Source: Gymnogyps californianus (Eukaryota; Chordata; Aves; Accipitriformes; Cathartidae). From it: a stretch of 64,000 bases of DNA. The stretch lies in contig NC_059478.1 of assembly GCF_018139145.2 (NCBI RefSeq), positions 310,001 through 374,000 of the forward strand. The letters run 5' to 3'. Each line of letters begins with the position of its first letter. Within the stretch, counting starts at the first letter, position 1. Of this stretch, positions 10,918-24,929 are shown one piece after another. The translations under genes and the position numbers were made by a program. The notes beneath the pieces are model-generated. The model saw only the letters and a list, made by a program, of their open reading frames with translations, did not search any database and was not told the DNA's origin.

Positions 10918-13900
10918 ACTGAATATGGAGACAAGGGAGATCACCCTACTAGGTAGTGAAAACCCATAGGACATAATTCTCTCCTGAAGATAGTAATGCT
11001 AAAACAAGAAGGGAGACAAAAGTTTTCGAATGAGTCGCCTAAGGTTAATTAATTGAGCAATACCAGAGCATGGAATAAATTTCCAGATCTAATAGAGTCG
11101 TTGGCCACTGTGCTATATTCTAAACACAAGCCTTAGCCAGCAGGAAGGAATCAAGTTTCTCAGACTTGCTTTTTGATGCATAATATTTAGATAAATATGT
11201 ATTATTTAGAACAGGAACAAAATTTCATATATCCCACCTCTGACAATGTCTTTACTTGCTACATAACTGTCTAAACAATTTATTTCAGATGATATTGTTC
11301 AACAGGATGATAGAGGAAAACTTAAGTAAGACTGTCCTATACCTAAATCCCTAAAGCCAAAATTACAGTCACTTTTCTGCATGGTAGCAGCAGTCAACTT
11401 TCAAGTAAGAAAATTAATTCAAGTTTTGCTTGGTTGGACTATCTAACAAAACAGCTATTTTTTCCTAATTTATTTATAAATATGAACCTGTGGGAAAACA
11501 TTGATGTAGTCCTTCAGAGATAAATCCTAAATATGAAATAATTTCCATTGTGTGTTGTACCAATTACATCACCTAAATATATTGCACAAGAAGATCCAAA
11601 AAGGCTCCTTCTCCTACTCAAAGTAAAAATGTACTAAATTGTATCATATAGGAGAAGTTTTTACCAGAGTTTAACATGTATTGTTGGTTGAGGAAATGAG
11701 ACAGAATGATGCACAACTTACAGTAAACTGATTTGGGATATGGGGAGTAGTAACCCTCCATGTGCTTCCTTCTTGGGATCAGCACACATGCTAGAGGAGA
11801 GGGGGACAATCCTCCACCAAGGACCTCCAGGGCAGCATGTGCTGCAGCAGGCAGGAGTCAGGCATGCTGAGGGGAAGAGATGGAGGGAGATGCCCCCCTT
11901 TCCCCCAAACCTGCAGGCACAGTGAGCCCCACCTGGGTCAGTGGAGCCCCCTTCCCCATTCTCATTCACCTCTCCACTGGTTGCTGCTTGTGGCCGGGGG
12001 AACCTAGGCTGAGACCACTGACAGCCCCTTCCATGAGTTTTGGACAGCTGGGAACTCCCTCAATCTGAAAGACTGTCAGGTTCATGACCATGCTCCTGCA
12101 TGTAGTAATATTCATCATAAAGAAATCTCTTGCACTGGCTGTTGAAATCATTCAAGGAACTGATTTACCTTAGAGAACCCAATGCCTACAGATACAAATC
12201 CTTCTAACTCATGTCCATAGTTGTTCAGTTTACACTGGAGGCAGATCTAAACACTCACAAATTTCCTCCCTTGGTTCTACAGGCTCAGTGTACATTAGTA
12301 ATTAATTCGAATTTCTCTCCGATATTTACTGAATGCTTTTGTTCTGAGAGCACTCATTTTTTATGTTGGATGAAGCACCGAGATTGGAAGCCATTTGCAG
12401 CTTTTGGAGACTAATGAGGACTTTAGGCCTCCAACAATGTCAGTTCATCTGCGTTATGATCTATGGATCATAAATGGTTATGTTCATATTTAAATACATT
12501 TAGAACTGAATAGATATGTGCAATCTTGGGTCATAAATTACAAAATAAAGACTCATTCATCTCCTTAGGATACTGAATGTATATGAATCATTCTACATTT
12601 CCTACCAAATTCCTTGGTATTCAGCCAACATAGGCGTAGTATTAATGATATGGAGAATAAACACTTCAAATCTTCATTTGGTTTTAAGGATATAGATGTG
12701 AGTAATTGGTCTAGGGTAAGCAAAGAGTAAGTCACACCACCTGATTTGCCTCCTAGAGGCCAAGCTGTCTCCACTGGTTCTGTGGAGCCTACCTGTCAAA
12801 CAGTACTCAAATAAGGATCTCAGGTTGAGGGCATGGCTATAAAAATGTGCTGTTGCCATTACTCTCACTTGCTCTGATCTAAATCCATATTGTTTCAACA
12901 AAGACAGAACTACAGAGATTGGCATTGCATAAATCAGAGCACAGTTTGGCCCAGAATAAAGGCTGTTTGTGAGAAGGCAAGTGACAAGTGACAGCCTGGC
13001 ATTTCTTTGCTCAAGCTCCAGACAAAAAAGAATTCAGCCACCTTTTTTACCTTAAGACAAGCCTTCTTATAAAATACAATTCAAATACTGTCGTCTTTTG
13101 AAGAGTTGGAATTACTTTCAGGTGGAGAAAGATTAAAAGTTTGTTTCTCAGCTATGTGTCCTCTGTAGGAGGCAGAAGAAAATGAGAATACTTCCTTACT
13201 AGTAACAATTCAAAATATTAAAATGATAATTTAGTATCACAAACAGATTCCTTCAAATAAATAAGCATCTGTAAAGAGGTGATAAAGCATTCTTTAACTG
13301 TTTCCAAGTACCTTTGTGAATAAATCTAGCTATTTACTTGAGTAATGTTTGTACTCCACTAGATTATCCAAAATCATTCATTGCACAAAGTAATTGCTCC
13401 AGAGGACATTTTGTGATGAAAGAACTGTTTGAGATGTGTCTGAGGTGACTGTGTTGATGTAAACATTGTCAAGACAAGTATCATTATGAGCTAAAAGATA
13501 AATAGAAGGCTACAAAAATTTATCAGAGAAGTAGTTTATATATTCCCATGAGTAATGAAGAACATAAAAGAGTATTTCTCATTCTAGATCAATGTAATTT
13601 CAAATTAGAAACAACAGAAGATATGCAGTGTCTGTGACAGAGACAGTGAGAACTGTCTGCCTATTAACGCTTTGTGTATGGAATAAAACACCAAATTAGG
13701 AGTTGCAATCTCTGCTGCTGAACATTTGAAGATGCAATATGCATATCATAACATAATACCACCTGTATTTTACTGTATAGATGATATTAATTTTCTTCAG
13801 TTGTATTTTCTCCAAATCAGGATTGTGATTAAAAAAAAAAAGAACAAGACTCATACACCAATTTACATAACAACTTCTTATCAAGAACAGCTACAAAAAT

Positions 13901-16900
13901 CGATCAATTAGTACAGCTCCATTCCCAACTCTAATAAGATAATGGCATTGGAGAACATATCTACCAGGAAGCAGGTTTCCTTTGGGGCCTATAAAATGTG
14001 TGTCATTAGAAAGATTTTCTGAATAAAATGTGTTTGGTCTTGTCCAACACTGAAAGCTGGACTCTTTTGCTGGATGAAAAGCCACAGAGAGGTCTTGACT
14101 TTTGATTAGCTTTGTTTGGTGCTACCCAGTAAGACATTTGTCCCGGTAGAGACAGCCACAACTACAGAGATCTACAGCTGTGGAAAGTGTGTTTGGCTCC
14201 TAAAACATTCACTTTGTGAAAGGATAGGTGTCTCTGGTCTGTCTGTTCTAAGACTGTATTACATTTCAGCATAAATAAAATGCTATATCCTGTAACATGA
14301 GTCATCAGCCAGCAGTTCTCCAAAAGCATTTCCAGGACAACACTGTGGTAAGCTGTTTCCTGGGCAAGACACCTGAACAACTCATTGCATCAAGACATGA
14401 AATATTTGTGCTACTGGTTAGCAACCATGACCATTTTCTAATAACAGAAAATAAACAGCTGGATCAACTAAAATTTTTTTCCATTGTCAATGTTACTAAC
14501 AGTGATTATTTGTGGCCTTGACAGTTCAATCTTATACATAGTTTTAAACACTACCAGGTTTACTTCTTAAACATGTCTTGTATGTAAAGCCTCTTTCTGT
14601 GTGCTCTTTCTCATCAATCCTAATATTGTCTATCAAACTCTGGACATTTGACCTTCACTAGTTTTTTATTTCCTAGCGAATTCTGCAGAAACAAAAGTTA
14701 GAATGACATAAACCAGAAATTATTTTATTTTGGCAGTTTGCCATATACCCTTTTGGGAAACTTGAAGCCTCTGCACAGGTGCATGTTATGTTTTGTACAG
14801 GAATCTGAAGTAGTCATGACCCATAGCAAGGACCATAACAAAACCAGCTTCACTTTATCTTCTCTGTAGAGCAGATTTTACAGTTTAATCAGTATGATAG
14901 ATAATCACCCTCTATTCAGAGAAAAAAAAAAGGCACCATATACAAAGAAGTTTGGGTCAGTCTGTCTTACCAGAGCTTTATATTAAGATACAAAGATATG
15001 AGACTAAGAGAATGCAATTGCTTTATGATCAGGGTAAATACTTTCAATAATAGAATCTCTCACCTTTGAAGTATCTTCAAAGTCATTGAAATGTGATAAA
15101 TTCGAAGTATGAATACCAAACCAAACGAAACCAATATCTAATCTCAGGCAGGAGAAAAGGTCATTTTTATTGTTAAACTGTCTTCAGCATAAACTAAAGT
15201 GTGCTAAACATTATTTATGGATACCATTTCTGTAGGTGCAAAGGAAAATAAGATTTTCATATTCTTCTAGCATAAGTTCCACTTTATTGATCTCGAACTT
15301 CTCTGCTTATGTATACAGCTAATAAACTTGTCTTCCTGCATCATGTCACACCACATCAGTAATCAAAAAATCTAATGTGCGACAGCACTGTTCACAGTTT
15401 CCAAGACCGTTCTGATGATAAGGTTTTGTACACACTCTAAAACTACTGTCACTGGAATGGGAAGCATCATTCTTTGAAGTATTTTGATAAAGTGACCGGA
15501 ATGTGCTTCACTTTCATCAGAGTTACTCTTTGTACAGAAATTGTCATCAGGCATGACAAACTGGACAGTTGTGCCTACCCAAGGTCTGGAATATTTTTTT
15601 TCTGAACTAAAAAAAGGAATTTCCATTGCAAAACTGAGAAGTTCAGTTCATGTTAGCAAATCTGATTTCTAACGCTGACGTAGATTCCAGGTAAAAGATA
15701 AAAACAAAATTAATAATGAATCTAATCTGAAGTTCATTGAAGTAAATTTCTACTTACTTCAGGTGAGTTTTGTGTCAGACTGAGTGCAAGTGCTTAAATT
15801 TTATGACAGTGCAGAATTTTTTAAAACATATTTTCACAAAAATATATTTGCCGTTTATGTTATCACCATGGCTTTGTTGATTTCTGCATGTACACTGGTG
15901 AACGACTCTGTAAAACATCTTTTTTTCTAATAAATCTAAAATGCCATCCTAAAGACTTAGGCTAAATTTTTCAATGCTTTTAGAAATGGGAAACATTTTT
16001 TCAAAATCGTTTTTAAGTGGAAATTAGGCATGAAAAATAAGTCTTCAAAATATTTTGATTGTTTTCCTAGGAGGTCTTGATCTCCTCTGCATGCTTTTTT
16101 TCATTAGTAATTACATTTACAAAAATGAGGTGGGATCCTAATTATTTTGTTACTCTTCCTTTTGACATGCCTTGACCATTCTGTTGTGATTTTTTTTCCC
16201 ACTCTTCAGTGTATATCAGTACTAGAGGAGCACACTGTGAATTATCTTTCTATCCTGTTCATTGAGGTTGTCAGGGCCCTGAAAGCACCAATAGGCCATA
16301 ATTGCCCTGATCCCCCACCTATGCATCCTCTGATCATTCACCTGGGAGGTCCTGATTTAGGGTCCTGCATTGTCCAAACACAGCCATGCACTTTATGCTG
16401 TGGAAGAGGATTTCTAGCTATTTAATTTACTCTAATGACATTTAATTATTCTTAACTATTGAAAAGTAACACTGAAAAATTTTGTTGCACTTTTTATAAC
16501 AGCATAAACATTTTTCCCTGAGGACTGAAATTTTAAATGGTTTCTTTTTGGGTCATCTTGCCAAATTTTGAGCTTCTGCAATTTTCACTACAGACAAAAT
16601 AAGTTAAAGAAACTCATTATTTCATGTTTTATGTAGTGGAAAGTATCACTGTATAATCACAGCTCCATTGACAGTCATTGCTCTAAATAGGAGTAGGGAG
16701 CAGATTATTTTGTTGGGCTTCCATTTTGTTATTATATTTTTTAGTGCCAAGTAAGAATCCTGTAGCATAATGAGTTTTGGAGCATTTTAGGGATCAGGGG
16801 AAGATGAAGAACTTGATTTATTTTCTTTTGTTTCAGACAAATATCTAAAATATTATTCATACAATTATTTTGATTAGTTAGAAAACAAAAAATTTTTTTC

Positions 16901-19900
16901 AGAGGACCTCTCACAAGCTTTATAATCTTCATGATGATTATGATTTTTGAAGTAACTTTTGATATTTTATCAGTAAGAGCTAATTTAAAGGTAGAATTAA
17001 AATAACATCCAAGGAACTGGAGGTTGTGGGTGAGAAATGACTCCTCTCCTATACAAAATAGCATTGACAAGAACAACCCACATCAGTGGAATGCTTTTGG
17101 TATGTAACAATATTTATCTGTACTTACATGAGACACTTCTTTACTGTTAGGTCTCATACGTAACTCTAAAATTAATCTAACTGACAGAAAGAGAAGTGAT
17201 GACAATAGCTATTTTATTTCACATTTCTGGCACAAGAGATAAATGCAGGCAAGGTATAGTTACTTAAACCATCTCAAACTCATTTCCAGCAATAAAATCA
17301 GCTTTTTTTTTTTTTTTAAAGCAGATACTACTAATGTGCAAAATTGAAGCTGTTATGATTCATATGTCAGCTTTCTCAGGAGGAAAACAGTAATTTCTTC
17401 CTGAAGAGCACTGGCCATTTTTTGTTTCTGAATAAGAAGAGCCTATTCCTTAAGACTGTTACATTGTTCATTGATTCTCCTCACTGGAGAATATAAAATT
17501 ATTCTCTTTGACCCATTCAGAAGAATCCTGCAAGAAAATATTCCATCAAAATGAAACATATAGTATCAGGTTTTATTTGTTATTACATGAGTTACGTTTT
17601 TGATGCAATTTTCATGAACTGCAAATAACTCTTAAACTGGGAAAAAGATCACATTCATGTATCAAGATATGCTGTAAATACAGAATTCATAGAAAAATAG
17701 ATACATAGTAGATGGTATACATCCAGGTATACTGAAATATAACGGCTAAAGATACTTTGAGATTTGTAGTTCCAGACAGTAATAATTTTTTTTTTTACAT
17801 AGGAATATCAGTGCATTTATCCACCAGCTAATAACTTTCCCTGAAATCTGGAACTGATTCTTTGAAACCTTACAAGTAAAACATAATTTAGTTGATTTAT
17901 GAATTATAATTCTCCGCCCAGAGCTTGAAGTATGATAAGTAATTCACATGAACTGACTGTAGCTGGATTATCAATACTGGCTGATAGTTTACTAACTTTA
18001 TAGGTCTTTCTTGTCTGTATTATTCTTTTTTTTTTCCTTTGCTAGTATTCAGGGACTCATAGCAACAAAGAACATTTATTTAACAAACCCAGTAAATTCA
18101 TAATCTGAAGCTTAATTCATTGTGGCAGGTGTCTCCCTTAATAATAATACTTATAATAATTATTATAATAATGCTCCTAATACTTTGCTAAAATTCTCCA
18201 TTGTGGCACTAGGGCAAATTATATGAATGAATTAACTCACTGAAATGAACTTGATAAACCAAAGCAATGCATAAGAACAGCGTGAGAGGGAACAATATAA
18301 GCTCTGTAAGATTAAAATGTACCGGTAACATGGATAAAAACAATTTCAGTTGTTAGAAAAATAATTAATTAAAAGTTCTAAAATAAAGTGTATTTCATAT
18401 TTAGACCTTTGTTTTTAGCTGCAACTTGAAACTTGCTCAACACCTGTTATAGAAAATGAAAAGATTTTGCCAGACTTTCTTCTCTTGAAGAAAATAGAGA
18501 TACCGGACAGGAAATCTTTGTTCAGTAACCTGTCTCAAAATACTTTTTTTTTTCTGTCCTGTTAAGTGTTGCTCTTTTAAGGCCAACGAAGGAATATGAC
18601 CAAGAATTTTGTGTTTGAGCTTATATTTTTTCATCTAGCTTTCAGCTCAGGAAGTCATGACCTGAGTTTTGAAGCATATGCAGATTTTTGTGTCATTTCC
18701 TAGATCTAGTAGCGTGCACAAATTTTTCCATTAGAACTTTAATTTATATATCAAATGTACTGCAGTTTTGCATTTTTCTTTCTTGAACATAAAAGATCAT
18801 GATGCAATATCTGTTGCCTGTTTTTATGAAGGTATATGACGAAGCCATATTATAAAATATCTCTGGATATATGAAAGCAAATTCTCAACTGGTCTAAATT
18901 GTCTTAGTTTCATTTGTTTTCAGTAGAGTTATAACAGTTTATACCAGTTGGCTGTATGCCTTTGTACTTGCATATACCAGTGTTGTTATTGCTCTATGGT
19001 GCAGGATCTACAAATCAACAAAAACTGTAATATTTTTAGATTTTTCCAGATTGAAACAGTTCCCCACACCACCAGAGCACAATGGCACGTTGCGGTATAG
19101 GCACTTACTAGCCACAGTGCATTGTTTCTTGTCAGGAGGGGTAAGCTGGATATGTAGCAAACCAAATTATTCTAGTTTCTCCACCAGCTGTGAATTTGGA
19201 ACATCCACATCACCAGTATTGTTACTACGAATTTCTTCTTCTTTCTCAATACCACTCAAACTCAGAAAAGCCTTCCTATGATACTGTGTTGTTCAACTCC
19301 TTGACTATGGATCGTGACGATTTATGCTGTGGAACTTCTTGCAACGTATTATGCATGCCAAGTCATTGTACTTACCAATTCATGTAAGCCAAATTTATCT
19401 GAGAGTTATTCAATACTAAAGCAAGGAGACACAAAAGGCTGGAACCTGGGGAGTATTCCTCTCCTATGCTCTTCCCTAGGCAGTTGATATAACCATTTCA
19501 AGGTTTCATTCTGGGAAAAGAAAAGCTATTTCGCAAAGGTTGCTAGATATTCCACTCTTTGCTGAGATCTGATATGTGAATAAGAAATACAAAAAATTGT
19601 AAACATTTGCTAACACTTCAAATTTGGGTATGTTACAGTACAGGAAAAAATAACGCAAAACAAACTTTCTCAGATTTTAACATACTGAGCAGGTGAAATA
19701 ATAATTTTCCACCTGTGTAGTCCAAAAGTAAATCTTTGAAATAATAAAACAATTCAAACAAACACTTTGAATCAAAAAGGACTTAAATCAGGAAACAGAA
19801 ACAGGAAAGATAATGTAATGAGATGGAGGTTACTGTTTTGAAAATTTCTTCCAAGCACACTTAACTGAAACTGTAAAAAGATCTTTGAAATGAAAAACAC

Positions 19901-22900
19901 ATGCAGAGCATCAACTGGATCACAACCAACAAAAAGACAGTGTCAAATAAGTACACCCACCCCCCCACCCCCCATATGCAAGTCTTCAAAGAGAACCACA
20001 AAATTAATAGATTGGTATAGAATTTAAATCCTAGCTTCTCTGTAGGGAGACAGTAACTGTAAACATTTTTTATTCTGGAGCTAGAAAACAGGTCCATGAA
20101 AACATATTTGTGCTGGTAAGCAAACTGTCAGAGTACTGTAAAGTATTTTTAATCTGCTTCATCTTTTAAAGAACATCCTGCATATCAGCTTCAATATATA
20201 TACATTCTGAAATTGTCTAGCGTTTTATGACTATTAATAAATCAGCTCCAGTAGATGCACACTAAGGAAATCTAACAGGTAGTAGGTTCTTGTCAGTTCA
20301 GCTGCCATCAGTAGAAATGATAGATCCTAACCAGCAAACATTTGTATGTAAGATTCACATAGGTGACTAGCCCTACTGAAAGATTATCCTTTACTCAATG
20401 AAGCTACAGTATTGCAAATCAGGCCAGTTTCTGCCAACTTTTTTAGCCTGTTATGAAAGGGACTCCTTCTGGCAATGATATCTTAGGGAGAGCATGATTG
20501 TAATAGAAATTGTGCCTGCCAACAGAATTTTCTTTAAATCACAAATGCTTTAAAAAATTAAGATGCCCTCACAATTTTCTGATTCATTTTTTCATAACAT
20601 CTTTATAGTATAGATAGTACTCTTAATACAGTGGGCACTAATGAGAATATATAATATTCTGTATTCAATGCTACACTAAAGGATATGTACAAAGCACAGA
20701 AACCTGCTTTCTTTAAAATCTTACAGAATCTCAAATATGAGGCAAAAGCAATATTTCTTGGATTCTTTCCTTTACGAACGTGTATCAGTTGTATTTAAAT
20801 CAACATCTAGAAAGTTGACTACAACTAATAAGGCAAGAACTGTAGGAAGTACTTAGCTCCTCTGAGCATTTAAAATGATTTTTTCACACTTCTCCAGCAG
20901 TATGAAGCTCAGCTACTGTAGATTAAATCTTTTTTTCACATCTGGCCAGAAATAACATAGGAAACCTTAATATGAACCTGAATGAGCCTGAAAGAAATTG
21001 ATAAAATACCAAACTATTTTTTTTGTTGATATGTAGTTTATATTGCCTACTACTTTTATATCATATGTTAAAAGTTTGAAGGTGAATATGAATATGAATG
21101 AAATTTTCCAAAGAAACACTTTAGAAATGCCCTCTACGTATTACATCTTATTCAATACAGAAGCTGTGTATAAGAAATTTTCTGTGTATTTTGACATATT
21201 TTATAATCTTAGAGTGCATTTAATTTTTAATAAGCTTTTACTTACGTAATGCCAACAGTTCTGTTCCAGTGTGATACGGCACACTATCGCAATATACATC
21301 ATATACGGCATTTTTAATGATTCCACTATTTGTATAACAGGCAATTCTTACTAAGGTCAATCTAATTTACATATGGACAGATAATAGTCAATCCTTAATG
21401 TTCATCATATCTCTAAAACCTAAGTAGCTTTTACCTACTCCCCCCTGCCTCCCCAACCCAGTTGCTAACTTATCAGAATTTGATCTCTTATTTGAATAGC
21501 TCTGAAAAAGCATACAGAGCTGGTTGATTCAAATGAATCTGAGGGACAGCAGATATCTTTCTCTTATTTAGTCCATATTTGTCAATAAATTTGATAGCAG
21601 ATTATCCACCCAGTGCCCAGTATTAACACCTGGAAGGAGAGGCAACATTCAGTTGAATTTCTGCATTATTATTCAAAGCAATTATTTCAAAGTCATCAGA
21701 ATAAGGGTCCTTACTCTCCAAAATTCAGTGTCAAATGACAAGAAAGATCCCATTTTACAGCCAGCTTTTCACAGTAATTCTATTTAAATAACACTCAAAA
21801 TTCTTGTGTGATGCAATGGTCAAAAGAAAAGCTTGCAACTCATTGCAAGCTCATTTTTGACAACAAATATACATGATTGGTAGCCAGTTTGTTCCCTTCT
21901 GTCCTCTGTATTGCTGTGAAATATGTGATGGTCATTCTCTCTACCTATTTTCCCCTCTCCTAAAAGCTCACAGCATTGCAGAAGACAAAAATATAAATTT
22001 TATTTCTCAGTTAAAGGAACAAGGGTCTTGGCTTAAAGTGGAAATTTCCTCCTCTCTTTCTCTACAAATCAATGACTCTTACAACCATTATGCTATTAGG
22101 CAATGGATTTGGACAGAAAGCATGAATTAGCTGTGAATCGGAACATCTTGTAAAACTGCACCCTCAGGCACACTGTCATTGATTGAACAACCCGTCATAA
22201 CTTTTTTGCAAAGAAAGTTTCAATTTGTTATGCTGGATTTAAAACATTATCTCTTATAAAAAAATACTCATTTTTATCTGCTAACTGCCTCTAGCAATAT
22301 TGGAGCACTATTATATCAAAAAAGTATCTCAAATCACATTTTTGAATGACAAAATCTGCCCATCTATGAGTTTGCCTCCATCACATCTGATCCAGTGGCA
22401 TACTTAATTCCATCTATTGTAATCCTCTGACTTCAATAATGGGAATCACGAAATCCAGGATATCTCAGAAATGAAGAGTGAACATACTTAATTTACTTTG
22501 TATTTCTTTGAAACCCCAAACAGTCTGGCTAGTATTACTGCCTGTATGTAACATGTTACCAATTTCTACCACTGCTAAATGGTTAAGATCTCAGATCATC
22601 CATTTATCCATGGCAGCACACCATGCAGACCCCATCCACAGCACGGACTCTCCCCTTTTCAGCCATTTGAGCTATTACAGGATTTTCTTACAAGGAAACA
22701 GCTCTATTTATCATTTCTACAGCCAAAACAGAACTGGTCTTCTCGTGAGAACTTTTTGCTGCAGTTTTAGATGAAGGCAGGGCCACGCGGGTGCACTTGC
22801 GGGTACCCAGCGGGAGCTGCCTGCAGGTTTCTCTGTTACCGTGAGCCGGCTGAGTTTATCCTGCAGCCAAGGGATTTTTGCCGCACAGTAGAGCCTGAAG

Positions 22901-24660
22901 GCTATGCTGGATGTGCGGCACAGGCCTGGGCATGCTCAGGTTGACTGGATCACTAACTGCTTGATGTGCAGTGGTCTTCTGGTCAGGATCACTGCACTTA
23001 AATTTCACCACTCTTAGAGTTATTTGTTTCACTACCACCGCTATAAGGACAGCTACCCTTCCAGATGCCTAAAAACAAAATATGCAATATTTGCATTTAC
23101 TTGATCCCCAACTTGCTAAGTAAAGCTTGGTAGAAGAAAGACATTTCAGTGACAACTTTTCAGACATCTTACAAAATATGTACACTTTGACATGCTTCAT
23201 AAAGCAAACCAATAAAAATCAAGAACCAGATATTCTGGGAGTTCTAGTTGGCTGTCCTCTAACTTAGCATTTAATTGTGATTTGTATGATTTTTGATGGT
23301 CTCACGAAATAAATTTTATTAACCATTTGTTTATTTGCTCAATGTGATAAAATCTGAATACCTGAACTGTAAAGGGTGATGCTTAAAGGTCACAGAAGTA
23401 ATTTATTAAATGGAGTTATTCTTCTGTAGGTACTTAAAATGATAAGACGTATTTCAGTGTGAGGGGTTAGCTTGTGTTTTGGAACCTAAAATTTAATGTG
23501 TATCACAAGCAGAATTATAATTCAATTATCCTTTGACTATACATTCTCAGGATAAAATGCTCTCATTCCCATGACTCCAAAACCTGGGCATGACTCCTTC
23601 TGCTGTCCTTTTGATTAAACTTTAATATTTAACTCTTTCTTGCCTTCCTAGCTTGCCTATGCCAAGAAATCTGTCTGGTGAGGAAATTCTGTACAGTGAA
23701 CTCTCTGCTGTCTTTGACAGGAGCAAAACCAGAGATGTTTATATATTTGAAAAATGACCACGGCTGTGAGGCTATGCTGGCTGCTTTACAGGACTTTAAA
23801 AGTTAACGTTGTGCTGGAGACACAGTAAAAATGTAAGAACAATTAACTAGCCCTGCATTTCAGTGCATACATATGTTGGCATATTTTCAGATTTATTTCA
23901 AATAACAACAACAGAAAATTGTTATAATTTGACCAAACTCAAAAGCCAGATATATAGTCTCCACAGACTAGATATGCAACATCTGCGATCTTGAATAAAA
24001 GTAGCAATCCCTTTGGTTTGGTTCTCTGCAACCATATCTGTGTTTCTATGGAAAAAAGGGTCTAGTTTTTTACACAAATGAACTTATCTGACTATGTCAC
24101 ATTGTGCATGTAGGTAGGAATTTTCTAATGCCAAGAGCAATAATTTTGTGTCCTGAAGGACAAGATGTGGTAACATTTATCACAATTGGTGTACAATGTC
24201 TTGGGGAAAAGACCCCCTCCCCAGCCCCCAAAACTGGAAATACACAAAAAAACACTAGGAATTCAAAAAGGAAGGAAAGAGAATAAATTCAGTCTCTAGG
24301 AGTTTAAGCTAGATATCCAATCCATGAATCTGGAAAAATAGTTCTTTAATTGGATGTATTTTGGGACATGTTTAAGAGTTCAGGGTAGCATACCGTCAGT
24401 TAGACGAGGAAAAAAATGGAGAAAACTATGCTAAGAAACCCAAGTTTCTAGTTCTGCAAAGAAAATATAATAACGATGATGATTCTACCAAAGGCAATTT
24501 ATTAGTAAGAGGAAATACTTTTCTGACCCAGAATATACTTATCTAACCTACCTGTGTTTTTTATGTAGATTACAAAGAGTATGGGTTGTTATTTCTCTTT
24601 AAAATTCTGAAGAATGTCTACCTCAAGAAATTAGCAGAGAACAGGGAACATCACTGCAAA
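10918..24660. other. Long non-coding stretch, no gene seen
   Basis: Roughly 13.7 kb without a supported gene or clear mobile element. Frames are at most about 110 codons (16741-17076, minus) and that one is K/I/L-rich, as expected from AT-rich DNA. A GC-richer patch at about 11740-12065 produces several overlapping frames on both strands but no domain. A C-rich run lies at 19963-19980, an 18-bp perfect AT palindrome at 18151-18168, and a small GC-rich patch at about 22770-22930. Confidence 0.6.
18151..18168. repeat. 18-bp perfect AT palindrome
   Basis: TTATAATAATTATTATAA reads the same on both strands. It sits in a TAA/TTA-rich run and probably arose by microsatellite slippage. Confidence 0.8.
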
Positions 24661-24673
24661 CTTTAGCATGATC

Positions 24674-24757
24674 ACCAAGCTTGTTAATCCTCTCAGCCCA
24701 GGCTTTGATGAAGCTATGGTCAAAGACCTTTCTGAGGTCTGTCAAAGTCAGCATGCA
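24674..24757 (-). repeat. Possible fossil LINE reverse-transcriptase segment
   Basis: On the minus strand one frame reads a motif of the form DLRKxFDHS followed by an I-K-x-W and a K-L-G end. This resembles motif A of non-LTR reverse transcriptases (D-x-x-K-A-F-D then a KLxxxG end). A stop lies just upstream, flanking sequence does not extend the match, and no 3' tail is visible. If real, it is an old LINE fragment of about 80-250 bp. Chance similarity is a real alternative. Confidence 0.27.
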
Positions 24758-24929
24758 TAGTCTTCATTGTTGGACCAGAATCTCAAGGGACATTCTTGTG
24801 TCTAGCAACAAAGGCATCTCCAAAATTTCATGCCAACAGCACATGAAACTGTTCAGGGTTATGGAACCCCGTGTTACCTGCTCTTCCTGCCACCATGATA
24901 AAAACTGCTTTAACTAGAAACACCTGAGC

